A stretch of 64,000 bases of DNA from Thalassotalea marina (GTDB lineage Bacteria > Pseudomonadota > Gammaproteobacteria > Enterobacterales > Alteromonadaceae). The stretch covers positions 124,001-188,000 of the forward strand of contig NZ_BNCK01000007.1 of assembly GCF_014656435.1 (NCBI RefSeq), read 5' to 3'. This document shows positions 12,126-20,491 of the stretch, one piece after another. Numbering within the stretch: position 1 is the first letter of the stretch; the number at the start of each line of letters is the position of its first letter. Under the pieces are notes generated by a model. It saw nothing but the letters and a program-made list of their open reading frames with translations, ran no database searches and was not told where the DNA came from. The position numbers and the translations under genes were made by a program.

Positions 12126-12758
12126 CTACTTCAGTTCGAGTAAGTATTTCACTAGATTATTGTAATCTTGTTGGAAGTTATCTTTATCTAGGTGTTTTAC
12201 ATCGATCATATATTTGCCATTTACTACGACCGAAGGCACACTTTTTAGCTCACCTTTTGAAGCTAAGGTATTTTGATATTCATGCATGGTATCAGCAAGC
12301 TGTTGAACTTCTTCGCTAGCCATTAACGCATCAAATTTAGCACCGTCTGCGCCATTTAAAACAAATACATTACGGATATCTTTTTCTGAAGTAGGAACCG
12401 CTCTATGCACATGGATATACTTGAAAATTGCAGCAATATTTGCATCCGTACCTTCCATTTTTTCAGCTACAACTAATGCTTTAGTCATTAAACCTTGCAT
12501 TTTTTTTGAAGCGCCACCTAAAAAGTTCACGTGGTTTTTAACAAATGCAGCACCTTCAGGTAGATTCTCTTTAATCGACTTAACCATAAATTCAAAGCGG
12601 TAACAGTGACCACAATAAAAAGAGAAAAACTCTCTCACTTCTGGGCCATTTACCGGTAATGGTGTTATTTTTTTATAATGTTCACCTTCCTGGTAATCAT
12701 TAGCCGAAGCCGTTCCTAAAGTCAGTAGCAGAATCAAAAAGCTGATAACTGTACGCAT
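12126..12758 (-). CDS. dsbA: Periplasmic thiol:disulfide oxidoreductase DsbA
   Basis: The 210-residue product has a signal peptide (residues 1-19, ending GTASA) and a thioredoxin-like fold with an inserted helical domain. The active site is C49-G-H-C52 in FYCGHCYRFEF, the form without the usual proline of E. coli CPHC but common in this family. The cis-proline loop is SVPSVVV near residue 174. DsbA introduces disulfides into exported proteins. It lies 20 bp after srkA on the same strand, the same order as E. coli yihE-dsbA, and ends at a strong terminator. Confidence 0.95.
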   Translation of the reverse strand: MRTVISFLILLLTLGTASANDYQEGEHYKKITPLPVNGPEVREFFSFYCGHCYRFEFMVKSIKENLPEGAAFVKNHVNFLGGASKKMQGLMTKALVVAEKMEGTDANIAAIFKYIHVHRAVPTSEKDIRNVFVLNGADGAKFDALMASEEVQQLADTMHEYQNTLASKGELKSVPSVVVNGKYMIDVKHLDKDNFQQDYNNLVKYLLELK

Positions 12759-12778
12759 GTTGTCGCTCCTAATAATTT

Positions 12779-13753
12779 TTATGGTATCAATGATAATGGT
12801 GGTTGCTGCAATGCTGCATATTGTTCTTTTAGTGACAGTATTTGTTCTTCCCAGTATCTTTGTGTATTAAACCATGGGAAGCTCAAAGGAAATGCCGGAT
12901 CTTCCCAGCGCTGACACAACCAAGCCATATAATTTATAACACGCATACTACGTAAAGATTCAATTAAGGCAAGCTGTTTTGGATTAAACTCATGAAACTC
13001 TTCGTACCCAGAAAGTAAGGTATCTAATTGTAAAGTCCGCTGTTGTCGGTCACCAGATAACATCATCCACAAATCTTGGATAGCAGGTCCCATTCGACAA
13101 TCGTCTAGATCTACAAAATGCGGTCCGTTATCAGTCCAAAAAATGTTACCAGCATGGCAGTCGCCATGTAACCTGATAATGTCATCAGCTTGATACTGTT
13201 GTTCAACCAACTCAGCAACCTGTTCAAGAACAGTAAAAAATGCAGTTGCTATATTACTTGGCACATAATTAGACTGACGAATCGTTGCTATCGCATCAGT
13301 GATAAACGAGGTATGACTAATAGCTGGCCTATGTGTAAACTCTTTTTTTGCCGCAATTGCATGTATACGACCGACAAAGCGTCCCATCCATTCCAGCTGA
13401 TCTAAATTATCAACTTCAAAAATGCGACCACCTCGGCAGGGGTATAATGCAAAGGAATAACCTTGATACTCAAAAAGCGACTTACCGCTGATGACAAGAG
13501 GCGCTACTATCGGTAGTTCATGCTCTGTAAGTTCTAGGGCGAAGTCGTGTTCTTCTTGAATTTGTGCTTGTGACCAACGCTGTGGGCGGTAGAACTTGGT
13601 CACATATTTGATATTGTCTATGTCATGAAACTGGTATACACGATTTTCATAACTGTTTAGGGCTAGCAAGCCACTGTCGACTTGCAGGCCCAAACTTTCG
13701 ATACCATCGAGAATGATATCCGGAGTTAATTCACTAAAATTAAAAACTGGCAT
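12779..13753 (-). CDS. srkA: Stress response serine/threonine protein kinase SrkA (YihE/RdoA)
   Basis: A 324-residue APH-fold kinase. The N-terminus carries LNSYENRVYQ and YVTKFYRPQRW, which are hallmarks of YihE/SrkA. The catalytic loop is LHGDCHAGN and the metal loop is FVDLDDCRMGP. In E. coli this cytoplasmic kinase counters stress-induced death and is induced through Cpx. Its ATG overlaps the stop codon of ccoG by one base, and dsbA follows 20 bp downstream, so ccoG-srkA-dsbA is probably one transcript. Confidence 0.95.
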   Translation of the reverse strand: MPVFNFSELTPDIILDGIESLGLQVDSGLLALNSYENRVYQFHDIDNIKYVTKFYRPQRWSQAQIQEEHDFALELTEHELPIVAPLVISGKSLFEYQGYSFALYPCRGGRIFEVDNLDQLEWMGRFVGRIHAIAAKKEFTHRPAISHTSFITDAIATIRQSNYVPSNIATAFFTVLEQVAELVEQQYQADDIIRLHGDCHAGNIFWTDNGPHFVDLDDCRMGPAIQDLWMMLSGDRQQRTLQLDTLLSGYEEFHEFNPKQLALIESLRSMRVINYMAWLCQRWEDPAFPLSFPWFNTQRYWEEQILSLKEQYAALQQPPLSLIP

Positions 13754-15186
13754 TAACGTTTATTAAAGAAGCGCGATTCATGCGTCAATGATACCTCATC
13801 TTCGTCAGAAACTAACTCAATAATAAACTCAATGTCTGTCATATAACCTTTCAATTCATAAGGATCAACTGAAATACTCATGGGTAGCGTATAAACAGAT
13901 GATGCTTTAACCATGACTTCTTGATCACCATGCCAAGTATAATTTTCTAAACCTTTTACCGACAGACGGTAAGTGTTATCAGTTTGAGATTTATTTAATA
14001 TTTTCAGGGTATAAACGTTTTCGATTTCCCCGTTAAAGTTTTCTTTAGCTAATTCTGTGCGATCGCGGATGATATCAAGTGACACAGGCACTCTATTAGA
14101 TATTTCCCAAACCAACATACTCGACATAATGATTAGTACTACGGCATAACCAATCAATTTTGAACGGATAAGGTGGACCTTTTTACCTTCAAGCTCATGT
14201 TCTGTGGTGTAGCGAATTAACCCTTTGGGATACTTCATACGCTCCATCACACCGTCACACGCATCTACACATGCGCCACAGTTAATACACTCGTACTGCA
14301 ATCCATTTCTTATATCTATGCCCGTAGGACACACCTGAACACATAAATTACAATCAATACAATCACCTAAACCCATGGCTTTATGGTCTTGTTTACGAGA
14401 TCTCGCTCCGCGGTTTTCACCACGTTTGTAATCATAAGATACCGTTAACGTATCTTTATCAAACATTGCTGATTGAAATCGTGCATAGGGGCACATATGT
14501 AAACACATGATTTCACGCATCCAGCCAGCGTTACCATAGGTACAAAAGGCAAAAAACCAAATCACTGCCGCCATGGCAAACGAACTGTTAAAGGTGAAAA
14601 AATCTAAGAATACGTGTTCAACTGGAGCGAAATAGCCAACAAAAGTTAACGATGTCAACAAAGCAAACATCAACCAGCAGAAGTGTTTGAGTGCTTTGCG
14701 CCAAAATTTATTAAAATCCATTTTTTGCGCATCGAGTTTTTTACGTTGGTTGGCGCTACCTTCTATTTTTTCTTCAAACCAGATAAAAATAAATGTCCAA
14801 ACCGTTTGTGGACACAAGTAACCACACCAAACTCGCCCAAGGAAAGTCGTGACAAAAAACAGTAAAAATGCACTAAGAATGAATAGCCAAGCTAATAAGG
14901 TGAGATCTTGAGGCCATAAGGTTAAGCCCCACAAGGTAAACCGTTGATTTGCAATATCTAATAGTATTGCTTGGTTTCCGTTATATGTTAGCCAGGGAAG
15001 CAGGGCAAAGAGAGCTAAGAAAAAGAAATTCATCTTTTGTCTTAGTTGCTGAAAAAAGCCTGTTACTTTTCTAACGTAAATCTGATCACGCGGTTTATAT
15101 TGCTCTACCGGGTTAGGTTTTTCTATTTTTATATTTTTAACCGGTATATCAATTCGCGCTTTGGTGTTTTCTTGCTCTATACTCAC
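13753..15186 (-). CDS. ccoG: Cytochrome c oxidase accessory protein CcoG (RdxA/FixG family)
   Basis: A membrane ferredoxin of 477 residues. GRVWCGYLCPQTVWT is a signature of the family. Two 4Fe-4S motifs follow (DCIDCNLCVQVCPTG and CINCGACVDACD) and the C-terminal part is an Ig-like FixG domain. There are about five membrane helices in the first 270 residues and one near 340. CcoG reduces copper for cbb3 oxidase assembly; no cbb3 genes are in this window. The start is set at the GTG at 15184-15186 because AGGA lies six bases upstream; a TTG two codons earlier abuts the same AGGA and is less likely. Confidence 0.93.
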   Translation of the reverse strand: MSIEQENTKARIDIPVKNIKIEKPNPVEQYKPRDQIYVRKVTGFFQQLRQKMNFFFLALFALLPWLTYNGNQAILLDIANQRFTLWGLTLWPQDLTLLAWLFILSAFLLFFVTTFLGRVWCGYLCPQTVWTFIFIWFEEKIEGSANQRKKLDAQKMDFNKFWRKALKHFCWLMFALLTSLTFVGYFAPVEHVFLDFFTFNSSFAMAAVIWFFAFCTYGNAGWMREIMCLHMCPYARFQSAMFDKDTLTVSYDYKRGENRGARSRKQDHKAMGLGDCIDCNLCVQVCPTGIDIRNGLQYECINCGACVDACDGVMERMKYPKGLIRYTTEHELEGKKVHLIRSKLIGYAVVLIIMSSMLVWEISNRVPVSLDIIRDRTELAKENFNGEIENVYTLKILNKSQTDNTYRLSVKGLENYTWHGDQEVMVKASSVYTLPMSISVDPYELKGYMTDIEFIIELVSDEDEVSLTHESRFFNKR

Positions 15187-15323
15187 ACTCAATCCTACAA
15201 TTAGCGATTTAATTTTCCGAGTCAGTTGAAAATAAAAAGATGCTACTCTTTATGATAAAAGACCATTTATTGTTAACGAAAAATTTATTATCTTATTAAC
15301 AGCTTACTATTATACGACATGCT

Positions 15324-15680
15324 ATGAAGAATTTATTGATCTTAATCGTTGTTGCGGCACTTTTTTTACACTTTTTTCCGCAACCAAAACTAACACAATG
15401 GTATCACGAGCAAAAAGAGACTGTGCTTGAAATGTTTAATACGGCGACAGATACCAAAGTGAGGCTCAACCCCAACAAAATATATCGGAACTTATCTAAA
15501 GACCTGTCTTCGTTTAATGAACAAGAACAGGAGTATTTAAAGGAAATCACAGAAACGCGAAGTAATGTGAAATCCTTTTATTTTGAATATTGTGATAAAC
15601 CTAAACGCACGCCTAGGTTACATCAAAAAAATCAAGAAACTGTGTGTAACGTCATAAAACCGTATCAGTCTCTGTTTTAA
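15324..15680 (+). CDS. Small membrane-anchored protein of unknown function
   Basis: A 118-residue frame with one N-terminal hydrophobic segment (residues 2-18, NLLILIVVAALFLHFF) that could be a signal anchor. The remainder is polar, rich in Lys/Glu, with two cysteines (YFEYCDKP and ETVCNV) that might form a disulfide outside the cytoplasm. It stands alone between divergent ccoG and the MITE-like element, whose left end starts 21 bp after its stop. I do not recognise a family. Confidence 0.6.
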   Translation: MKNLLILIVVAALFLHFFPQPKLTQWYHEQKETVLEMFNTATDTKVRLNPNKIYRNLSKDLSSFNEQEQEYLKEITETRSNVKSFYFEYCDKPKRTPRLHQKNQETVCNVIKPYQSLF

Positions 15681-15701
15681 GTTATTCAGACACTCTAGCT
15701 A

Positions 15702-15966
15702 GGGCGTGTTGATCATTCGCGGTTAAAATTTGTTCGAGATAAAAGCGTTTTAATCGCGGCGAGAGGTTTGTCGCCTAGTCATTCTAAGCAAAACACCGCT
15801 CAACAATGAGTAAAACGCTTTTAGCCGAACCCTTTGGGCAGCGTTTGTTGGCACTTTTTACTGCGTTATCGGCTTATCAGGTAGAATAACTACATATCAA
15901 AGCCTCTGCCTTGTATAAAGAACCCACAAACTGCTGCAAAATTCAGCTCGAAAGATCAACACGCCC
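15702..15966. mobile_element. MITE-like element, 265 bp, TA target duplication
   Basis: The ends are perfect 13-bp terminal inverted repeats, GGGCGTGTTGATC at 15702-15714 and its complement at 15954-15966, with imperfect similarity continuing to about 30 bp. The element is flanked by TA on both sides (15700-15701 and 15967-15968), the target used by IS630/Tc1-mariner transposases. Inside, a further inverted pair (AAAAGCGTTTTA and TAAAACGCTTTT) suggests a long hairpin. It has no coding capacity. Its right end supplies the last seven codons and the stop of hutF. I found no second copy in this window. Confidence 0.8.
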
Positions 15967-17310
15967 TAATAATTTGCTAAAAGCTTCACGGCTTTCAGCT
16001 TCATGAGGGTGGTGTTTATCTTTTACTACCCACTGGCCATTAATCATCACATGTTTAATGGCGTTATTTTGTGTCGCAAATACTAAGCTATCAAGTAAGT
16101 GTTGTGGTTTTTGAGCAAACAACGACATCGCCTGTTCGTCTAACACAAGTAAATCAGCCTGTTTACCCAGCGCTAACTCGCCAGCATTAGTATTTGTCGA
16201 TATGGCACCACCTAGGGCAGCGCTTTGCCATAAATATTGACCAACGGAAGGTGTTTTATTGGTCGCCAATAATGCACGTTTTTGACGATCTAAACGCTGT
16301 GCATATTCTAACCATCGTAGCTCTTCTATCGGATTTACCGATATATGACTATCAGAACCAATCGCCAAGTAGCCACCTTCTAGCATATATTCTGTGGTTG
16401 GATAAATGCCATCGCCAAGATTGGCTTCTGTTGTTGGACAGATACCAGCAACCGCACCAGATGAGGCTAACCCCTGACGCTCTTGCTGATCTATATGGGT
16501 CGCATGGATTAAACACCAACGCTTATCAACTGCCATATTGTCTAATAACCATTGAACAGGTCGTTTACCATAATGTGCAATACAATCATTAACTTCTTGC
16601 TGCTGTTCGGCAATATGAATATGTATCGGCGCATTTTTATCCAGTAAAGTTAAATGTGCTACGGCTGCACTTAGGGCCTCTTTATCGACAGCTCTTAAGG
16701 AATGAGGGGCGATACCTACATTGCTATTTTCATATTCTTTACTTAATTCAAAACAGTCTGACACTAGCTGATTAAATTGTTCCGTTGAATTAATAAACCT
16801 TTTTTGACCTTCATTTGGCGCTTGAGCACCAAAGCCACTGTATTGATATAACACGGGTAACAAGGTTAACCCTATTCCTGCTTCCTTGGCGGCATTGAAT
16901 ATTGCTTTAGCCATTGTGGCAAGTTCAGGATAGTTCGCGCCATTTTGATCGTGGTGTAAATAATGAAATTCAGCAACTCGAGTGTAACCCGATTTCACCA
17001 TTTCAATGTATAACTGCTTAGCGATAGCTTGTGCATCTTTATCCGTTAATTGCGCTAAAAATTGATACATAATTTTGCGCCAAGTCCAAAAGCTATCTTT
17101 GCCTTCACTTCCTTGTTCGCTAAACCCTGCAAATGCCCGTTGAAACGCATGCGAATGGCAGTTAATCATGCCGGGGATCACTGTGCCATATTGTTCCGCA
17201 TCGGTATCAATTCCTGGCTTAATATCACTGATTACACCATCTTCAATAGTCAGTGTAATGTCGTGCTGCCAGCCAGTGTTAAGCAATATATTTTTAGCTG
17301 AGATTTTCAT
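15943..17310 (-). CDS. hutF: Formimidoylglutamate deiminase HutF
   Basis: A 455-residue amidohydrolase-superfamily enzyme that converts N-formimino-L-glutamate to N-formyl-L-glutamate plus ammonia. Metal and catalytic motifs are visible: NCHSHAFQRAFAG near residue 50, HIHIAEQQQE near 232, IHATHID near 269 and GSDSHISVNP near 318. It lies 2 bp after hutG, so the two are one unit and form the five-step histidine pathway with formylglutamate as intermediate; hutH, hutU and hutI are not in the window. The last residues GRVDLSS and the stop codon are encoded by the MITE-like element, so the native C-terminus has been replaced. Confidence 0.94.
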   Translation of the reverse strand: MKISAKNILLNTGWQHDITLTIEDGVISDIKPGIDTDAEQYGTVIPGMINCHSHAFQRAFAGFSEQGSEGKDSFWTWRKIMYQFLAQLTDKDAQAIAKQLYIEMVKSGYTRVAEFHYLHHDQNGANYPELATMAKAIFNAAKEAGIGLTLLPVLYQYSGFGAQAPNEGQKRFINSTEQFNQLVSDCFELSKEYENSNVGIAPHSLRAVDKEALSAAVAHLTLLDKNAPIHIHIAEQQQEVNDCIAHYGKRPVQWLLDNMAVDKRWCLIHATHIDQQERQGLASSGAVAGICPTTEANLGDGIYPTTEYMLEGGYLAIGSDSHISVNPIEELRWLEYAQRLDRQKRALLATNKTPSVGQYLWQSAALGGAISTNTNAGELALGKQADLLVLDEQAMSLFAQKPQHLLDSLVFATQNNAIKHVMINGQWVVKDKHHPHEAESREAFSKLLGRVDLSS

Positions 17311-17312
17311 AA

Positions 17313-18104
17313 TTAACGGTTTTCTTGTGCAAATGAAATTAGGGTTTGTACTAACTCTTTTAATTTAGGAATAACTTGTTCTGCGCGTTGTTCACAATAA
17401 GTTAGCTTTTCTTCATCCATGTATGTTCGTTGAGATAATTCAAGTTGAACTGCATGTATATTTTTCTCTGGCTTTCCATAGTGTCTCGTAATATATCCAC
17501 CTTTAAAACGGCCGTTACTGACCTGTGAATACGGTGAGTAATTAACTTGTTCGATATGGTCTAGCAAACTCGAATCACAGCTTTCTCCATTGGCGGTACC
17601 AAAATTAAAGTCAGGTAAAGTACCCTCAAAAAATCTCGGCACTTGTGATTTTATTGAGTGTGCCTCTAATAAAACGGCAACACCATAAGTGTCTAACATT
17701 TGGCTTAGCGTTTTTTCGATTGCATCATGATATGGTTGCCAATATAACTGTACCCGGCGACTAATTTCCTCTTGATCTGGTGTTTTATTTTCTAAGTACA
17801 AAGGAGATAGATCAAAAGCGGTTGTTGGGCATAACTCTGTTGAGTTTGCTCCCGGATAGAGATTAACGCCTGCAGGGTCACGATTTAAATCAATGACATA
17901 TCGACTACATTCTGGTTTTAAAACATAAGCTCCTAGTTCAAGCGCAAACTGGTAGAGTTTATCTTTAAACCAGTCAGTATCTCGACTAGATAGCCCACTT
18001 TCCGTCATGTTAACAGCAATATCAGCGGGAATATGTGATCCATTGTGCGGCATACTGATCAGCAGTGGGACAGTCCCTAAATGGAGTTGAAACGAAGATG
18101 ACAT
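17313..18104 (-). CDS. hutG: N-formylglutamate deformylase HutG
   Basis: A 263-residue enzyme of the N-formylglutamate amidohydrolase family, releasing glutamate and formate from the HutF product. Family motifs include ISMPHNGSHIP near residue 16, RYVIDLNRDP near 68 and LLEAHSIKSQVPR near 145, which carry likely metal ligands. AGGGC stands eight bases before the ATG. It is the first gene of the hutG-hutF pair, with a HutC-type palindrome directly upstream. Confidence 0.93.
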   Translation of the reverse strand: MSSSFQLHLGTVPLLISMPHNGSHIPADIAVNMTESGLSSRDTDWFKDKLYQFALELGAYVLKPECSRYVIDLNRDPAGVNLYPGANSTELCPTTAFDLSPLYLENKTPDQEEISRRVQLYWQPYHDAIEKTLSQMLDTYGVAVLLEAHSIKSQVPRFFEGTLPDFNFGTANGESCDSSLLDHIEQVNYSPYSQVSNGRFKGGYITRHYGKPEKNIHAVQLELSQRTYMDEEKLTYCEQRAEQVIPKLKELVQTLISFAQENR

Positions 18105-18118
18105 GAAAAAGCCCTAAA

Positions 18119-18130
18119 TTGTATATACAA
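18119..18130. promoter_or_regulatory. HutC-type operator
   Basis: TTGTATATACAA is a perfect 12-bp palindrome (TTGTA-TA-TACAA), 14 bp before the hutG ATG. It matches the TGTA-N2-TACA core known for HutC, the urocanate-responsive repressor of histidine-utilisation genes. hutC itself is not in this window. Confidence 0.75.
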
Positions 18131-18199
18131 CTTGAGTTAAATCTATCACGAACTTAGGTAACGAAGCAATCTTTGATATAGCAAGGTAACGGGCTAATG

Positions 18200-19177
18200 T
18201 TAGGCAGTTAATTCAAACTGATAACGAGGGGGTTTTGTATATGCTTGATTAATATCAGCATAAAAAGTAGCAACCACTACAGCAGCCTGTTCAATTTCTG
18301 ATGACCGTGAAGGTGCTATTTTTTCTTGCGCTTTGAGAGTGGCATTAATTTGTTGATCAAAATTTTGACTGTCATTATCTAAATCATCAACTTGTTCTTT
18401 TGCAAAACTGTCGTTGACACTAGCGCGTGTGTGTGAAGGTTTTGCACTGCCTTCTAACTCTAGAGATTCAGATAATAACTGTGACTGTGCTTCAGCAATT
18501 AGTTGTGCTGCTTTGCTAGCAATTCTGGTGTCTTGAGTTGAAGGGTTAGCTGGCGCTAGTGCTGCATTATACACTTTTTGTAATTTGGTAATGGTAGCCT
18601 GTGGATCACCTTTAACTGGTGACAGATCAACAGCAACTTCCCCTTCTACCGCATACTTTTTACCATCGGGGCCAACTTCAAAAGTATAACTTGGTGCGCC
18701 AGTATGTGCGCCCCCCGCGGCGGCATGAGCCTGTTCATGTGCCCGAACTTCTCTATCCCTAGATTGTAATTCTTTGATAATTTGTTGGTCAGCAAAATCA
18801 GGCTCAGAAGTGTCCTGATTGCTGGGATTAACGCCATCTTTTTCTTCATTGGCCTCTTCACTTCGCTCAGTGTTACTAGCATTTTCTTGTTGCTGTGAAG
18901 GGGGTTGATCTGAGTTTCCTGAGTTGTCTTCAGATATTGTAGAGCTTGCGCGTTCAGCTTGTTGGCGTAATTGTTCAAAGTTAATCTGCTCACTATTTTG
19001 AGCAGGTGTTCTAACGCGTTCTCGCTCCGATGCAGCGCCTTTCTCTGCTGCTGATTGCTGAGATGCTGCAGGCTGAGCAATAACCTCACGTTGTGCATTA
19101 TCACGGCGCAATGCATCCGTCGGCGGATTAGAGGCCGTCGGTATAGGTATTTGTACAGGTTGCGTGATAATGTTCAT
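18200..19177 (-). CDS. SprA-related putative metalloprotease (CJM1_0395-like)
   Basis: A 325-residue protein with two parts. Residues 1 to about 140 are low-complexity and Gln/Ser/Glu/Asn-rich, probably disordered. Residues about 140-235 match the SprA-related family: DREVRAHEQAHAAAGG contains an HExxH zinc motif (HEQAH), followed by YTFEVGPDGKKYAVEGEVAVD and the NPSTQDTRIASKAAQL segment. Proteolytic activity is predicted only from the HExxH. There is no signal peptide. It follows the flagellar-tail-like small gene by 4 bp, so they are co-transcribed. Confidence 0.8.
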   Translation of the reverse strand: MNIITQPVQIPIPTASNPPTDALRRDNAQREVIAQPAASQQSAAEKGAASERERVRTPAQNSEQINFEQLRQQAERASSTISEDNSGNSDQPPSQQQENASNTERSEEANEEKDGVNPSNQDTSEPDFADQQIIKELQSRDREVRAHEQAHAAAGGAHTGAPSYTFEVGPDGKKYAVEGEVAVDLSPVKGDPQATITKLQKVYNAALAPANPSTQDTRIASKAAQLIAEAQSQLLSESLELEGSAKPSHTRASVNDSFAKEQVDDLDNDSQNFDQQINATLKAQEKIAPSRSSEIEQAAVVVATFYADINQAYTKPPRYQFELTA

Positions 19178-19181
19178 AAAT

Positions 19182-19478
19182 TTAAGCCGTTACATCAAGC
19201 AATGTGCCCAAGGTTTCATCAGCAGTCTCGATGACCTTAGCTGATGCTTTTGCTTGGTACTCAGCAACGCGCATTTCAACAATTGATTGATTTAGATCGG
19301 ACAAATCACCAGACCCGGTATTTTGCTCAACAGTTTGATCGTTAACTTGCTGTCCTAAACTCGGCTCTTCAGCGTTGTAACCAACTGCACGAGCAATGTC
19401 AGATGCTGCTTGATTAGCAGTATCAGTTGCTTTTTGAAAACCTTGTATGCCAGCATTAAAGGCAGAACCAATATCCAT
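19182..19478 (-). CDS. Small protein with a flagellar rod/hook-type C-terminal helix
   Basis: A 98-residue protein. The N-terminal half is Ala/Gln/Asp-rich, and the last 35 residues (IVEMRVAEYQAKASAKVIE, then TADETLGTLLDV) closely resemble the C-terminal coiled segment of flagellar rod/hook proteins such as FlgE and FlgC. The D0-type N-terminal helix and beta domains are missing, so it cannot be a normal hook or rod subunit. AAGGAGAGG precedes the ATG. It is paired with the SprA-like gene 4 bp downstream. The role is unknown. Confidence 0.7.
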   Translation of the reverse strand: MDIGSAFNAGIQGFQKATDTANQAASDIARAVGYNAEEPSLGQQVNDQTVEQNTGSGDLSDLNQSIVEMRVAEYQAKASAKVIETADETLGTLLDVTA

Positions 19479-19574
19479 GTACCTCTCCTTAATAATCTAA
19501 CTCGCCCATTCTTTTGAGCAAATTAACAACAGATATTAATGACACTTGAACTGTTCAATTATTAACCATGACAA

Positions 19575-19608
19575 TTAAAATGTAAAGCTTGGCCTACTAG
19601 GGCTAAGC
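19575..19608 (-). terminator. Probable terminator overlapping the end of bioH
   Basis: GCTTGGCC at 19587-19594 pairs with GGCTAAGC at 19601-19608 except for one position. On the minus strand the stem is followed by TTTACATTTTAA. The bioH stop codon lies within the stem. Confidence 0.4.
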
Positions 19609-20391
19609 CATTAATTTACATTGTTGCAACCAATTAACTAATGCTTGCTCAAACTCGTCAACGTGACTGATAAAAGGCGCATGTGATGCCTTGTCTAAAA
19701 CGATCGAATCACTAGTTGGCGCCAAATCATCAATTTTGTTTAAAACCGCTTTAGGCACTAAGCCATCTAGTCGCCCATATATTCTGAGAAATGGACAGCT
19801 AATATCAGACAGCGATGCGCGGTGATCGACCGTTTCTAGTAATAATAACGACTCTTCTAATGTCCGCTTCGTTGGCATATCAAACTGCATAATAAGATCT
19901 CTTATTGTGCGAATATCGTCTCTTATATGCGGACTACCCATTGCTTGAATTTTTAGAAAGTTTTCTATGGTTTTTTTTGTATCACTTTCAAGTTGACGAT
20001 GAAACATAGCCAATACATTAGGTTCGATACCTGGCCAATCTTCACCAGCAACAAAATACGGTGAACTTGCCACAGTAACAAGGGCCATTACATCGTTTTT
20101 ATATTGTTTTGCCAGTTCAGTAGCAACTAATCCGCCTAGCGACCATCCTAAATACACAGCCGGCTTACCTACCGCCAACTTAATTTGTTCAGTAATACTC
20201 ACTAGCTCGTAAGACGTCGGAACATTGTCAATATTGAGGCCATAACCAGGTAAGTCTATTGTGATCACTTCAAAGTCACTGGCAAGCTTTTTAGCCAAAG
20301 GTTGCCAAACCCCGGCATTGAGGCCCCAGCCATGAATTAATACTAAGGGAATGCCTTGACCAAACCTCGTAACCTTTAAATTATTTGCCAT
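19603..20391 (-). CDS. bioH: Pimeloyl-[acyl-carrier protein] methyl ester esterase BioH
   Basis: A 262-residue alpha/beta hydrolase that removes the methyl ester from pimeloyl-ACP in biotin synthesis. It shows the nucleophile elbow GWSLGG, the oxyanion-loop LIHGWGLNAGVW, VTVASSPYF, GRLDGLVP (Asp) and SHAPFISH (His), all typical of BioH. The open frame extends 17 codons further to a TTG at 20442, but the ATG at 20389-20391 gives the length and N-terminus (MANNLKVTRFGQG) of E. coli BioH, so I chose it. It is divergent from gntX, as in the conserved bioH-gntX-nfuA neighbourhood. Confidence 0.92.
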   Translation of the reverse strand: MANNLKVTRFGQGIPLVLIHGWGLNAGVWQPLAKKLASDFEVITIDLPGYGLNIDNVPTSYELVSITEQIKLAVGKPAVYLGWSLGGLVATELAKQYKNDVMALVTVASSPYFVAGEDWPGIEPNVLAMFHRQLESDTKKTIENFLKIQAMGSPHIRDDIRTIRDLIMQFDMPTKRTLEESLLLLETVDHRASLSDISCPFLRIYGRLDGLVPKAVLNKIDDLAPTSDSIVLDKASHAPFISHVDEFEQALVNWLQQCKLMA

Positions 20392-20428
20392 ACTGTGTGT
20401 TGTATTGTTAATAAAGGAGGCAAGTCTA

Positions 20429-20491
20429 ATGAAACTTGCCAATAAATGGAATTATTCAGTCGAGTTCATCTTGTGCTTTACCAAAAATTAA
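20429..20491 (+). other. Possible 20-codon leader ORF overlapping the gntX start
   Basis: AAAGGAGG ends eight bases before an ATG at 20429 that opens a short frame ending TAA at 20489-20491. The frame overlaps the gntX start (20446) in another frame. The gntX ATG itself has no close ribosome site, so this leader may couple translation. Evidence is limited to the strong Shine-Dalgarno sequence. Confidence 0.3.

Noticed and set aside
16194-16592. 132-codon plus-strand open frame
   Set aside because: It lies wholly inside hutF on the opposite strand; no ribosome site or family resemblance.
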